DNA from: [Phormidium] sp. LEGE 05292
GTDB taxonomy: Bacteria > Cyanobacteriota > Cyanobacteriia > Cyanobacteriales > Aerosakkonemataceae
Assembly (NCBI RefSeq): GCF_015207735.1
Contig: NZ_JADEWG010000003.1
Coordinates: 62,001-126,000 of the forward strand
Direction: 5' to 3'
Length of the DNA stretch: 64,000 nt
Part shown: positions 26,583 through 34,920 of the stretch, piece after piece
Numbering within the stretch: the stretch's first letter is position 1
Layout: the number at the start of each line of letters is the position of its first letter
The notes under the pieces: generated by a model
Told to the model about the DNA's origin: nothing
The model's input: only the letters and a program-made list of their open reading frames with translations
Database searches by the model: none
Translations under genes and position numbers: made by a program

Positions 26583-27925
26583 TTACACAAGTTGCTAATA
26601 GAGAAACTTTTCTGCCGGAGTTAGTAAATCAGTGCCGCAAGCAGGGTAAAGGTAAGCGGGAAGGTTGCGCTTATGGGTTGAAAGATTTGCGCGATGCTGC
26701 TGCGGAATATGTGCTTGGTTCTAAGTTTCCTACTACTAAAGATGAGGAATGGCGGTTTACTGATATCTCGCCTCTTTTAGAAATTCCTTTGCAAGTTCCT
26801 GAGTTAACTCATGAACCAAATTTGGGTTTGTCTTCGCTAACTTTACCAGTAAGTTCTAAAGATTCTTTGCCGTTGCGGGTGGTGTTTGTCAATGGTTATT
26901 ATGCACCGCAGTTGTCAACGATGGAAGCATCGCTGTTGCCAACTTTGGCGATGGAGTTTTTTGCTGGGAATTTATCGAATGCGCCGGGAAATTATCACGC
27001 CCGTATCCGCGAATTACTCAATCAAAAACAACAATATAATGATGTGTTCACTGCCCTAAATATTGCAGGGTTGGCGGATGCAGCAGTGGTGTATGTGCCA
27101 AAAAATCAACAGATTGAAACTCCGATTCATCTGTTATTTATTACTATGCCGGGTGAAACGCCAATTTTGGCACAACCCCACTGTTTAATAGTTGCTGAAT
27201 CTGGTAGTAGTGTCACCGTTGTTGAGGATTTTGCAGTTATCGGTAATGTTGCCACTTTCACCAATGCAGTGACACAAATTTGGTTAGGAGAAAACGCAGC
27301 TGTAAATCATATTCGTTTGCAGAGAGAGGGTAGGGAAGCGATTCATGTGGGGAAGAGTGCGATCGCGCAATCTCGCGACAGTCGCTATACTTGTAATGCG
27401 ATTAATGTAGGTGGGAAAATCTCCCGTCATAACCTCGAAGTTTTCCAAACTGGCGAACAAACCGAAACTGTTCTCAACGGTTTAACAATGATTGCTGGCG
27501 AACAACTTTCCGACACCCACAGCGCCGTCAATCTTAGTAAACCTCACGGTACAACTAACCAATTACATAAATGTATTGTCGCCGACAAAGCACACGCCGT
27601 ATTTAACGGAAAAGTCTTCGTTCCCCAAGCAGCACAACTCACCAATGCAGCACAATTAAATCGCAATTTGTTACTCTCCCCCAAATCAAGAGTTGACACC
27701 AAACCTCAACTAGAAATCACCGCCGATAATGTCAAATGTTCTCACGGCGCAACAGTTAGTCAACTGGATGCAGAAGAAGTTTTCTACCTGCAAAGTCGCG
27801 GTTTAAACGAAAACGATTCCCGCAACCTTTTAATTAACGCCTTCGCCGCCGAAATCATCAACAAATTACCTATTCCCTCACTGCGAGAAACCCTTTATTC
27901 AGTAGTGAAACAGATGGAAAGATAG
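26579..27925 (+). CDS. sufD: Fe-S assembly protein SufD
   Basis: Partner of SufB in the SufBC2D complex, needed for iron entry. 448 residues; the N-terminal helical part includes [17 protein letters not shown] and the beta-helix core includes [41 protein letters not shown] and [14 protein letters not shown]. The His of CSHGATV matches the functionally important His of SufD. It starts inside the sufC stop codon. After it comes a spacer with a GGCAGGATGCCTGCC palindrome and CATCTGTG repeats before sufS. Confidence 0.95.
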   Translation: MITQVANRETFLPELVNQCRKQGKGKREGCAYGLKDLRDAAAEYVLGSKFPTTKDEEWRFTDISPLLEIPLQVPELTHEPNLGLSSLTLPVSSKDSLPLRVVFVNGYYAPQLSTMEASLLPTLAMEFFAGNLSNAPGNYHARIRELLNQKQQYNDVFTALNIAGLADAAVVYVPKNQQIETPIHLLFITMPGETPILAQPHCLIVAESGSSVTVVEDFAVIGNVATFTNAVTQIWLGENAAVNHIRLQREGREAIHVGKSAIAQSRDSRYTCNAINVGGKISRHNLEVFQTGEQTETVLNGLTMIAGEQLSDTHSAVNLSKPHGTTNQLHKCIVADKAHAVFNGKVFVPQAAQLTNAAQLNRNLLLSPKSRVDTKPQLEITADNVKCSHGATVSQLDAEEVFYLQSRGLNENDSRNLLINAFAAEIINKLPIPSLRETLYSVVKQMER

Positions 27926-27943
27926 ACGAGGGAATTGAGGATG

Positions 27944-27961
27944 ACAGGCAGGATGCCTGCC
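27944..27961. repeat. GGCAGGATGCCTGCC palindromic repeat
   Basis: ACAGGCAGGATGCCTGCC in the sufD-sufS spacer is palindromic. A related copy in opposite orientation (ACAGGCATCCTGCCTGT, about 24067-24083) precedes sufB. Such units are common scattered repeats in cyanobacterial genomes. Confidence 0.55.
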
Positions 27962-28030
27962 CTACGGAACTGGTGACTGAGGACTAGGAAATAACACAAA
28001 TTAACTTCTCGCCTCCTCACCAGTAACCTA

Positions 28031-28066
28031 CAAAAACCATCTGTGTTCATCTGTGGACATCTGTGG
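28031..28066. repeat. CATCTGTG tandem repeat
   Basis: Three spaced copies of CATCTGTG(T/G) lie shortly before sufS, a short interspersed tandem array of the cyanobacterial type. No function is evident. Confidence 0.55.
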
Positions 28067-28097
28067 TTAAAAAACAATTATTAAAACCTCACCAAAA

Positions 28098-29360
28098 ATG
28101 ACAATCACAAAAGAAAGAACCCTCGCTGAAATAGTCCGTAAAGACTTCCCAATCTTACACCAAGAAGTCAACGGCAAACCCTTAGTTTATCTCGACAACG
28201 CCGCTACCTCCCAAAAACCCTTAGCGGTACTCGATGCGCTGCGAAATTACTACGAACAATATAACTCAAACGTCCATCGCGGAGTTCACACCTTAAGCGG
28301 AAAAGCTACCGACGCTTACGAAGGTGCGCGGGTAAAAATCGCCAAATTTGTTAACGCTAACTTACCCGAAGAAATCATCTATTCTCGCAACGCTTCCGAA
28401 GCAATTAACTTAGTAGCTTATGCTTGGGGTTTAACTCACTTACAACCCGGAGATGAAATCATTCTCTCCGTTATGGAACATCATAGCAACTTAGTCCCCT
28501 GGCAATTAGTAGCTAAAACTACAGGCGCGGTATTAAAATTTGTCGAATTAACACCCAGCGAAGAGTTCGATTTAGAACAATACAAAACCCTAGTTTCCAA
28601 TAAAACTAAACTCGTCTCCGTAGTTCATGTTTCTAACACCTTGGGCTGTATCAATCCGGTTGAAGAAATCACCGAAATTGCTCATAAATATGGCGCAAAA
28701 GTATTAATTGATGCTTGTCAAAGTACACCACATCTGCCTATTGATGTCCAGAAAATTAATTGTGATTGGCTAGTTGCATCTGGACATAAAATGTGTGGGC
28801 CAACAGGTATCGGCTTCCTGTATGGTAAAGAAAAACTCCTGCGGGCGATGCCTCCCTTTATGGGTGGTGGAGAAATGATTGCCGATGTGTTCTTAGAAAA
28901 TTCAACTTATGCGGATATTCCCCATAAATTTGAAGCGGGAACTCCGGCAATAGCTGAAGCAATTGGACTTGGTGCTGCTGTTGATTATTTATCTAATATT
29001 GGCATGGACAAAATTCATGCTTACGAAGCGGAATTAACAGCTTATTTGTTTGAACAATTGCGCCAAATTCCTGAAATTCGAGTTTATGGCCCTCAAGCTG
29101 ATTCTACAGGAGGAAATAGAGCGGCACTCGCTTCTTTTACTGCGGGAAATGTGCATCCTCATGACTTATCTACGATTTTAGATCAAGCTGGGGTAGCGAT
29201 TAGGGCTGGACATCATTGTACCCAACCTTTACACCGTTATATTAAAGCTCAATCTACTGCGAGAGCGAGTTTGTATTTCTACAATACGAAGGAAGAGATT
29301 GATGTTTTTATTGCTGCTTTGAGGGAAGCGATCGAATTTTTTGGCGGAATTTTTGGGTAA
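28098..29360 (+). CDS. sufS: Cysteine desulfurase SufS
   Basis: A group II PLP-dependent desulfurase delivering sulfur from cysteine to the SufBCD scaffold. 420 residues: [14 protein letters not shown] near the N-terminus, [35 protein letters not shown], the PLP-binding Lys in [14 protein letters not shown], and the catalytic Cys loop [13 protein letters not shown]. No sufE is adjacent; cyanobacteria usually encode it elsewhere. It is the last suf gene before a hairpin. Confidence 0.97.
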   Translation: MTITKERTLAEIVRKDFPILHQEVNGKPLVYLDNAATSQKPLAVLDALRNYYEQYNSNVHRGVHTLSGKATDAYEGARVKIAKFVNANLPEEIIYSRNASEAINLVAYAWGLTHLQPGDEIILSVMEHHSNLVPWQLVAKTTGAVLKFVELTPSEEFDLEQYKTLVSNKTKLVSVVHVSNTLGCINPVEEITEIAHKYGAKVLIDACQSTPHLPIDVQKINCDWLVASGHKMCGPTGIGFLYGKEKLLRAMPPFMGGGEMIADVFLENSTYADIPHKFEAGTPAIAEAIGLGAAVDYLSNIGMDKIHAYEAELTAYLFEQLRQIPEIRVYGPQADSTGGNRAALASFTAGNVHPHDLSTILDQAGVAIRAGHHCTQPLHRYIKAQSTARASLYFYNTKEEIDVFIAALREAIEFFGGIFG

Positions 29361-29376
29361 AATCGTAGTCAGATTT

Positions 29377-29409
29377 AGATCCCCGACTTCTTCGAGAAGT
29401 CGGGGATCT
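29377..29409 (+). terminator. Perfect hairpin after sufS
   Basis: AGATCCCCGACTTCT and AGAAGTCGGGGATCT form a perfect 15-bp stem with a TCG loop, 16 bp after the sufS stop. There is no U tract directly behind it. The sequence closely resembles a hairpin often repeated in cyanobacterial genomes, so it is both terminator and dispersed repeat. Confidence 0.75.
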
Positions 29410-29598
29410 GGGCAGAAAGCTTTGCTTATAACTTTTTTATAATAAAAGTTGCGTAAGTACCTATAAGAAAATTACAATCAGGACAAATGTACTATTCTAT
29501 TGCTAGAATGGTGAATAATTTGTTCATTTATTGGGAATCTATCTCCCAGTATTAGAGCATATTGAATTACTTCAATACAATTTAAGTGAGGAAAAATT

Positions 29599-29862
29599 AT
29601 GCGAATTATTTCAGATGAACAATTCGGAACAATTAGGGCAAATCTAATAAGTTTAGTATTTGAGTCAGCTGACAAAGCAAATTTGTGGAGAGAAACCTTG
29701 GATTTGATAGAAGGTGCAGACATATCCTTCGCTCAAGTCACTATACTACCTGAAGATCAAATTAAAATTATTAATAATCACCAACATAGTAACATAACGG
29801 TCTATCTGACAACCCCAGATGGAAAAAGGCTACAAGTGCAGGGAGTTATGCAAATACTTTAG
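29599..29862 (+). CDS. Small hypothetical protein
   Basis: 87 residues, soluble, beginning MRIISDEQFGTIRANLISL. GTGAGGAAAAATT precedes the ATG, a credible ribosome binding site. An N-terminal helical part is followed by a beta-rich part (SNITVYLTTPDGKRLQVQG). I recognise no family. It starts the accessory stretch between suf and tspO. Confidence 0.6.
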   Translation: MRIISDEQFGTIRANLISLVFESADKANLWRETLDLIEGADISFAQVTILPEDQIKIINNHQHSNITVYLTTPDGKRLQVQGVMQIL

Positions 29863-29997
29863 TGCAATAAGCATTTGCCATACTATCTAAGCTTGAACTT
29901 TGAGCAACGAGGCATTTTTGTAGGGTGAGAATACTCGCCCTACCTACTATTAAATGCTTCTCAGCTTTTTTATTTGATATACCTTATCAGTCAGTTC

Positions 29998-30807
29998 TCA
30001 CTGACTGATAAGGTGCTTGAGGGACATTTCAAGAAGGGGTATTTCCTCAGTTTTATAAACACATACCCTATTAGTTCCAATAAGCATTTTTGGTGGTTTA
30101 CGCCCAGTAGTTGACTTATATGTGTCTGCCACTATGTTTGCTAGCCTATGTTTGGCTGATTTGGACAAATTAATGCCTTTGCTCTCTAGCCACTCATTCA
30201 GAGTCACAAAGCCACTAGGTAGGGCTTTATTTTCTGTAAGGTTATTTAGCATCTCATCCAGACCAGGAAACACATTAACTGTTGTCTTCCTGATATTGTG
30301 GTATTCTTCAACAGTCGTTTCCAAGTTGTCTACTTTAGCTATTAGCTGTTGTAATAAACCCAACACCTTACCGTTATCGCCTTCTTCAGCGTAACCAGTC
30401 ACTTGTTTTATCCACTTCCGAATGCCCTTAGTAGCAAATTTTCTGAAGCTATAAAGTGCTACTTGATTCGCCGCTTTTGACTCAAAGGCATAATATTCGA
30501 TAATAACTGCACAGACTTCATCAACAATGATTTTGGCTGGGTTTCCTCCGTTATCACCAATTAGTAATTGCGAGAAAACTCTGCCCTGAAAGCGTTCTAG
30601 ACAATCTGGAGCCTTCCAGTTGATTGCTTGGGGTTTAGAAAGTTTGTCGAGAAGTCCCTTGTCTCGGCCTGGATCGGATAAAGCTGTAGAACTTACCCCA
30701 CATAGCTTGGCTAGTGTAGAGACACTCATACCAGCTTCTTCCCCGTCAGGAGATATATAGAATTCCAACCCATCCTTTTCTATGGGTTTAACCGCAATTT
30801 TGCTCAT
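29998..30807 (-). CDS. HTH / phage-antirepressor-like protein
   Basis: 269 residues from the ATG at 30807 (MSKIAVKP), behind GAGAGAAAAAC; an alternative upstream start adds nine. An N-terminal helix-turn-helix (about residues 27-48, MSVSTLAKLCGVSSTALSD) is followed by a segment (ANQVALYSFRKFATKGIRKW, about 130-149) reminiscent of Rha/antirepressor and related phage regulators, and a basic C-terminal part with GRKPPKMLIGTNRVCVYK. The call is weak: it may be a phage- or plasmid-derived regulator that has become a lone chromosomal gene. The short divergent spacer upstream holds a repeated CCNCTATAG motif that could be its operator. Confidence 0.55.
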   Translation of the reverse strand: MSKIAVKPIEKDGLEFYISPDGEEAGMSVSTLAKLCGVSSTALSDPGRDKGLLDKLSKPQAINWKAPDCLERFQGRVFSQLLIGDNGGNPAKIIVDEVCAVIIEYYAFESKAANQVALYSFRKFATKGIRKWIKQVTGYAEEGDNGKVLGLLQQLIAKVDNLETTVEEYHNIRKTTVNVFPGLDEMLNNLTENKALPSGFVTLNEWLESKGINLSKSAKHRLANIVADTYKSTTGRKPPKMLIGTNRVCVYKTEEIPLLEMSLKHLISQ

Positions 30808-30828
30808 GTTTTTCTCTCTTATGTACCC

Positions 30829-30858
30829 TACCACTATAGCATACCCCTATAGTATATA
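30829..30858. promoter_or_regulatory. Candidate operator with repeated CCNCTATAG
   Basis: CCACTATAG and CCCCTATAG occur 14 bp apart, followed by TATATAG, in the spacer between the HTH gene (minus) and the GNAT-like gene (plus). The placement suits control of both divergent genes by the HTH protein. Confidence 0.4.
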
Positions 30859-30891
30859 GTTGATGTGTTGTCTCTCCCAAGGATCTGTAAG

Positions 30892-31461
30892 ATGGTAGAC
30901 ATCGGCTCGTATCGGGTGCGAGTCATGACACAAGCTGCTGGCGAACAAGAAGCTGTAATTACGCCTGCCACAGTAGATGATATGCCGACTAATTGGACTT
31001 TTAACTGGCAAGAATTATGGCGGCGTACCGACTTTGACTTACAAAATATAGTTAAACTTGTTTATAACCAGCAAATCTGGGGACTAATTAGATATACTGT
31101 TTTTCCCTATCCAGGGCTACCGGAAACTTTAGAAATCGAACAATTAGAAACTAATCCTATTAGTAGGGGTCTGCAAGCTGATCGCCTAATTATACCTATA
31201 GGGAAATGGCTAATTTGGTATGCAACACAACTGGGATTGCGCTATTGTTCTGGAGGCGTAAGAGACACGCTAATCGTCTTAGTGTCCGTCGATTCAGCCT
31301 TTGACTACTACAGGGACATAATAGAGATGGAGTATGTAGGGGCGACCAACATTGCCCCAGGAGAGGATGGATATGTGTTCAAATTCTCAAGAGAAAATGC
31401 CTTTACCTTCAGCCAAAGACAAGAAAGACAATGGGGAGTCCCCCGAATTTTTAACTTCTGA
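30892..31461 (+). CDS. GNAT-like protein of unknown function
   Basis: 189 residues from the ATG at 30892, preceded by AAGGA eight bases upstream. The layout resembles a GNAT acetyltransferase: a beta strand with LEIEQLETNPISRG, then a helix IGKWLIWYATQLGL where the acetyl-CoA loop would lie, then strand VLVSVDSAFDYYRDIIEMEYVG, like the usual A..FY...GF block. The canonical acetyl-CoA R/Q-x-x-G-x-G/A loop is not clear, so activity is uncertain. Its end overlaps the start of the next small gene by about 90 bp in another frame, arguing for a coupled pair. Confidence 0.6.
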   Translation: MVDIGSYRVRVMTQAAGEQEAVITPATVDDMPTNWTFNWQELWRRTDFDLQNIVKLVYNQQIWGLIRYTVFPYPGLPETLEIEQLETNPISRGLQADRLIIPIGKWLIWYATQLGLRYCSGGVRDTLIVLVSVDSAFDYYRDIIEMEYVGATNIAPGEDGYVFKFSRENAFTFSQRQERQWGVPRIFNF

Positions 31462-31597
31462 ACAAGTTCGAGTTGGGACAAAGGCGATCATGACTCATGC
31501 TGAACGGCAAGCTTTTTGGAAAAATTCTGAAGTTGGGAAGTTACTGGGGTTCGATCGCTGGCCCGATGTTAAACAAGAAGATGATCAGCAAAAGTAG
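31367..31597 (+). CDS. Small partner protein overlapping the GNAT-like gene
   Basis: About 76 residues (MDMCSNSQEK...), rich in Lys, Glu and Asp, with HAERQAFWKNSEVGKLLGFDRWPDV near the C-terminus. GGAGAGG lies just before the ATGs at 31367 and 31373. It overlaps the 3' end of the GNAT-like gene by about 95 bp. No known domain is seen. It could be an accessory or antitoxin-like partner, but nothing in the sequence shows DNA binding. Confidence 0.5.
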   Translation: MDMCSNSQEKMPLPSAKDKKDNGESPEFLTSEQVRVGTKAIMTHAERQAFWKNSEVGKLLGFDRWPDVKQEDDQQK

Positions 31598-31682
31598 TAA
31601 AGTGCGATCGCCCAACCAAAAAAAAACACAATGGAAAATGCGATAATTCAGATAAAACCAGGGTAATTAACCCAAAAGGTAG

Positions 31683-32093
31683 GCGAAAACGCAAAATGTT
31701 TTTGATGAATTAGCCGAATATAGACAGAGGCTTGATTTGCCTCCTGCTGGTAGTGAAACCGACAAATCAACTATAGCCAAACTAGAAATAGGCGGTCAAA
31801 ATTTCTTTGGTATTAACTCTGGAAGTAATCCAAATCCTCGGCAAATCACTTTTAATGTAAATCCGATTACCAAAACTCACGCTGAGGCAGATGCTTTCCA
31901 ACAAGCAGCAGATGTAGGAATTAGAGGAGGAAAAGCTCGTTTAATAGTCGATCGCGATCTATGCGCTGCTTGCGGTATAAGAGGAGGTGTAAATTCTATG
32001 GCTTGGCAGTTAGGTATAGAAGAATTGGAAATTATTACTCCAAGCGGTAGTAAAACAATAGCTGTTAAACCCCCAAATAGAAGGAGGCAATAA
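31683..32093 (+). CDS. Orphan SCP1.201/DddA-like deaminase toxin domain (probably N-terminally truncated)
   Basis: A cytidine-deaminase-fold toxin tip. From the TTG at 31737 it has 118 residues: TIAKLEIGGQNFFGINSG, the zinc/catalytic HAE in KTHAEADAFQQA (residues 48-50) and the C-x-x-C pair in RDLCAACGIRGGV (76, 79), then LEIITPSG. This order and the spacing match SCP1.201-like deaminases, the family of the DNA cytosine deaminase DddA. Protein-like coding continues upstream in frame (FDELAEYRQRLDL, from a stop at 31680) but has no ATG, so the toxin seems cut away from its delivery protein. An immunity gene overlaps the stop by one base. Confidence 0.75.
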   Translation, partial: AKTQNVFDELAEYRQRLDLPPAGSETDKSTIAKLEIGGQNFFGINSGSNPNPRQITFNVNPITKTHAEADAFQQAADVGIRGGKARLIVDRDLCAACGIRGGVNSMAWQLGIEELEIITPSGSKTIAVKPPNRRRQ

Positions 32094-32509
32094 TGTTTGT
32101 TTCAAATATCACCATAGAGAACTGGGTTGACAACAAAGATGAAGGTGATTTCATTGAAAATCCTAGTTGGCAAGAAATAGAAACAGCGATTCTGGAATTA
32201 AATGGAAAGAGCAAAACTTTAGTAACATTAGGTGCGGATGAAGAAACTTATATGAGTATTGGCGGTGGTGAAGAGGGAAAATATATCGTCAATGTAACTT
32301 TCGATAATATAAGTTTTTATAACTTGGTTAGTTTCTCCAAATCCGAACAAATAGAAACACTAATTGTTGGTGGACAAGCAGGAGATTACCCTGCAAAAAT
32401 GTGTGTTGATTTACAGACAGTTTTACTCGCAGCTAAAACATTTGTCGAATCGGGAAAACTTGAAAAATCGGTGACTTGGGAAGAAGAAAAGACATTTGTA
32501 ACGCTGTAA
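32093..32509 (+). CDS. Imm1-type immunity protein
   Basis: 138 residues, acidic. The pattern PSWQEIETAILELNG, LVTLGADEETYMSIGGGEEGKYIVNVTF, IETLIVGGQAGDYPAKMCVDLQTVLLAAKTFVESG and a C-terminal VTWEEE fits the Imm1 family, the usual immunity partner of SCP1.201-like deaminase toxins. It starts within the toxin's stop codon (TAATG), so it is translated with it and should neutralise the deaminase by binding. The pairing of both families side by side strengthens each call. Confidence 0.75.
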   Translation: MFVSNITIENWVDNKDEGDFIENPSWQEIETAILELNGKSKTLVTLGADEETYMSIGGGEEGKYIVNVTFDNISFYNLVSFSKSEQIETLIVGGQAGDYPAKMCVDLQTVLLAAKTFVESGKLEKSVTWEEEKTFVTL

Positions 32510-32526
32510 AAAACTGTTTCAGAAAT

Positions 32527-32602
32527 GCGTTGGCGTAGCCTGCCGTAGGCACATCGCCCCTCTCTTCCCTTCGCGCCCTTTGCGTTCTTTGCGGTTTAAA
32601 AA
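32527..32602. repeat. Interspersed repeats after the immunity gene
   Basis: GCGTTGGCGTAGCCTG with GGCACATCGC (32527-32558) is a copy of the palindromic family seen at 1748. It is followed by an inverted copy of the CGCAGAGGACGCAGAGG-type repeat (CCTTTGCGTTCTTTGCGGTTT, 32578-32599). Together they mark the right edge of the accessory stretch. Confidence 0.6.
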
Positions 32603-32729
32603 AGATCGATCGCCCAACCTCCACCCCAAGATAGATGCAGAGAAGCTTACTACCAAAGATTGATTAAAGTGATTCTAAAAACCTGACACAATCACTAAAG
32701 AAACTATTTGTAAAAGCCAAAGTAAAGTA

Positions 32730-33203
32730 ATGATTAAATCTTGGATGGCGATCGGAGCGGTAACATTATTAGTTGCGCTAGGTAGTAATATAATTTTGCC
32801 TAAAGATGTGAAGTGGTTTAAACGGTTGCAGCGTCCCAAATGGCTAACTTTTGAAGCTGCTATTCCCATTATTTGGACTATTGTTTTTATTTGTGGAGCT
32901 TGGTCAGCTTATATTGTTTGGGAAACAGATCCAGGGAGCCAAAAAACATGGTGGTTAATGGGTTTTTACCTGTTAGTGGAAATAGCGATCGTAGCTTATA
33001 ACCCAGTCATGTTAAGGCTCCATAGTTTGAAAGCTGGCACCATTGTTGGCGCTATTGGTTCCATTTTAGGCGTTATTTTAGCCATAACAGTTTGGTCTGT
33101 TTCCCCTTGGGCAACTTTGTTGCTAGTTCCTTATGTAATTTGGAGTCCTATTGGAACTTATACAACTTATGAAATGATGCAACTCAATCCTGAAGATCGG
33201 TAA
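32730..33203 (+). CDS. TspO/MBR-family membrane protein
   Basis: 157 residues with five hydrophobic helices and the family's RLQRPKWLTFEAAIPIIWT stretch (about residues 31-49), then WSAYIVWE, YNPVMLRLH and PYVIWSPIGTYTTYEM. TspO proteins bind tetrapyrroles and sterols, and in cyanobacteria have been linked to stress and pigment regulation. Normal length, single gene, converging on the glycosyltransferase at 33216. Confidence 0.88.
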   Translation: MIKSWMAIGAVTLLVALGSNIILPKDVKWFKRLQRPKWLTFEAAIPIIWTIVFICGAWSAYIVWETDPGSQKTWWLMGFYLLVEIAIVAYNPVMLRLHSLKAGTIVGAIGSILGVILAITVWSVSPWATLLLVPYVIWSPIGTYTTYEMMQLNPEDR

Positions 33204-33215
33204 CAATTAATTAAA

Positions 33216-34565
33216 TTAATGTACTTGTTTCATCAATAGATCGATCTTCTGATCTGCTACTAAGGCTTTACACAAAACTTGTGCATACTCCTTAGCAATA
33301 ATGTCCAGTGTAAAGTTAGACTGAAAGTAACGACGACCAGCTTTACCCATTTGATTAACTAACTGTTTGTTAGCAGCTAAATGGCTAATAAATTCAGCTA
33401 ATTTTGTAGCATCACCGTTACGGAAAGTTTTACCACATTTAGCTTCTTTTACTAGGTCTCGAAGGTAGGAATGATCTTCACAAATTACCGCTACAGGACG
33501 ACCAGCTGCTAAAATACCGTAAAGTTTGCTGGGTGCAACTAATCCTTCCATGCCTTCACTCACGCTCACCAAGGATAAGTCACAAGCAGTCAAAGAATAG
33601 GGAAGATACTGTTTATCTTGGTAAGGTAAAAATAAACAATTCTTTAATCCCAGTGACACTACTTGTTCTTCACAAAGTTTTCGTTTAGCGCCACCACCAA
33701 TAAAGACAAACTGAATTGGTTGATCTTGTAATTGTTGGGCGGCTTCCATAATAGTTTCCATATCATGACAGCGACCCATATTACCAGAATAGAGAACGGT
33801 GAATTTTTCTACCAAGTTATATTTATGAGCAAACCAGTTATCTTTTTTGGGTATGGGAACTATTAAATCAGGATTAGCCCAACTGTGAATTACGGAAATT
33901 TTGTCAGCTACTTCTGGACATTTGGCGACAATGCGTTCTTTCATTGTGGAACTAAGAACAACGATCGCTTTAGCATTTTTCCAAATTTCTCTGTTAACTA
34001 GATTCCAGAATTTAACTAGCCAATGGTGTCCGGGAACAACTTTTAACTCTACTGCTACGTCGGGATACAAGTCGTAAAGTAAGCATACGTAAGGTAAACC
34101 AAACCAAAGATGGGCTAAGTAACCCAAAATCGGTAAAAAGGGAGGCGCAGTGGTGAGGAGGAGGATATCGCCGCGCCAACAGGTTTTTAGTAAATGGAAG
34201 GCAGATCTTAAACAAAATAATAAACCGTTGACGGCTTTGCCGCGAATCCTTTGGGGCCAAAGTCTAGCGGTGCGCGATCGTCTAATTAAAAGTTTATCTC
34301 TACGTTCAATAGCGGGTGCTGATTCTTTTTTGAAAGCATACCCAGGTTGACCTGTAAAAACGTGGATATGCAGACCTTGATGCCTTAACTGTGTAGATAG
34401 TTCCTCAATCAGTTGCCCGGTGGGAGCATAATCAGGGGGATAAAACTGAGTAATAATAGATAGTTTGACTGCTCGTTGTTGTTTAGCTGTATCTTCTTCC
34501 TTAATGCCACTTGGCTGTGGGGTTAAGAATCTCTGCAATTTCCATTTCCCTTGGCTAATTTCCAT
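33216..34565 (-). CDS. Glycosyltransferase family 4, WcaI-like
   Basis: About 449 residues, GT-B fold. The N-terminal domain has QFYPPDYAPTGQLIEELSTQL and HVFTGQPGYAF; the C-terminal has FTVLYSGNMGRCHDMETIMEAAQ and VSEGMEGLVAPSKLYGILAAGRPV with the nucleotide-sugar-binding Glu region. The pattern resembles the colanic-acid/exopolysaccharide WcaI group. I start it at 34565 (MEISQGKWKL); a start at 34604 would add 13 unconserved residues. It is the last gene, in transcription sense, of the polysaccharide locus. Confidence 0.9.
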   Translation of the reverse strand: MEISQGKWKLQRFLTPQPSGIKEEDTAKQQRAVKLSIITQFYPPDYAPTGQLIEELSTQLRHQGLHIHVFTGQPGYAFKKESAPAIERRDKLLIRRSRTARLWPQRIRGKAVNGLLFCLRSAFHLLKTCWRGDILLLTTAPPFLPILGYLAHLWFGLPYVCLLYDLYPDVAVELKVVPGHHWLVKFWNLVNREIWKNAKAIVVLSSTMKERIVAKCPEVADKISVIHSWANPDLIVPIPKKDNWFAHKYNLVEKFTVLYSGNMGRCHDMETIMEAAQQLQDQPIQFVFIGGGAKRKLCEEQVVSLGLKNCLFLPYQDKQYLPYSLTACDLSLVSVSEGMEGLVAPSKLYGILAAGRPVAVICEDHSYLRDLVKEAKCGKTFRNGDATKLAEFISHLAANKQLVNQMGKAGRRYFQSNFTLDIIAKEYAQVLCKALVADQKIDLLMKQVH

Positions 34566-34920
34566 TGATGATGCCCTAAAGGTGTTTGTGAACACAAAAT
34601 TCAAGACTAACTTGCTGCCACATCTTTCCTGAAAGTGTTTAATTTTTACATAGTAAATTCGTGGAAAGGCAGCCTCTACTTAAGTAACCTGTTCTTGTCT
34701 ACTGAAGAGTCCAGGTCACACATTACACCTATTAACTCTACAAAACCTTTCTCCTTATTCCATAATCTAGGCGACAAAAGAGTATAAATTTTTTTGTGTG
34801 AAGGAGGGCGCTCTAATACATTTACCACTGAATTTAGCGATCTAGCCACTCTTATTCAAGGTTTCTTCAACTATGTCATTTTTTATTTGGTGTAGCTGGA
34901 GAACCAAGTGGAGGTTGTGG
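34566..34920. other. Intergenic region
   Basis: About 350 bp, AT-rich, between two polysaccharide-locus genes on the same strand. No hairpin, RNA gene or coding stretch stands out; it should contain the promoter for the GT4 gene at 33216-34565. Confidence 0.5.

Noticed and set aside
31352-31366. Upstream start for the small partner of the GNAT-like gene
   Set aside because: The Shine-Dalgarno-like GGAGAGG lies after this start and just ahead of the ATGs at 31367/31373.
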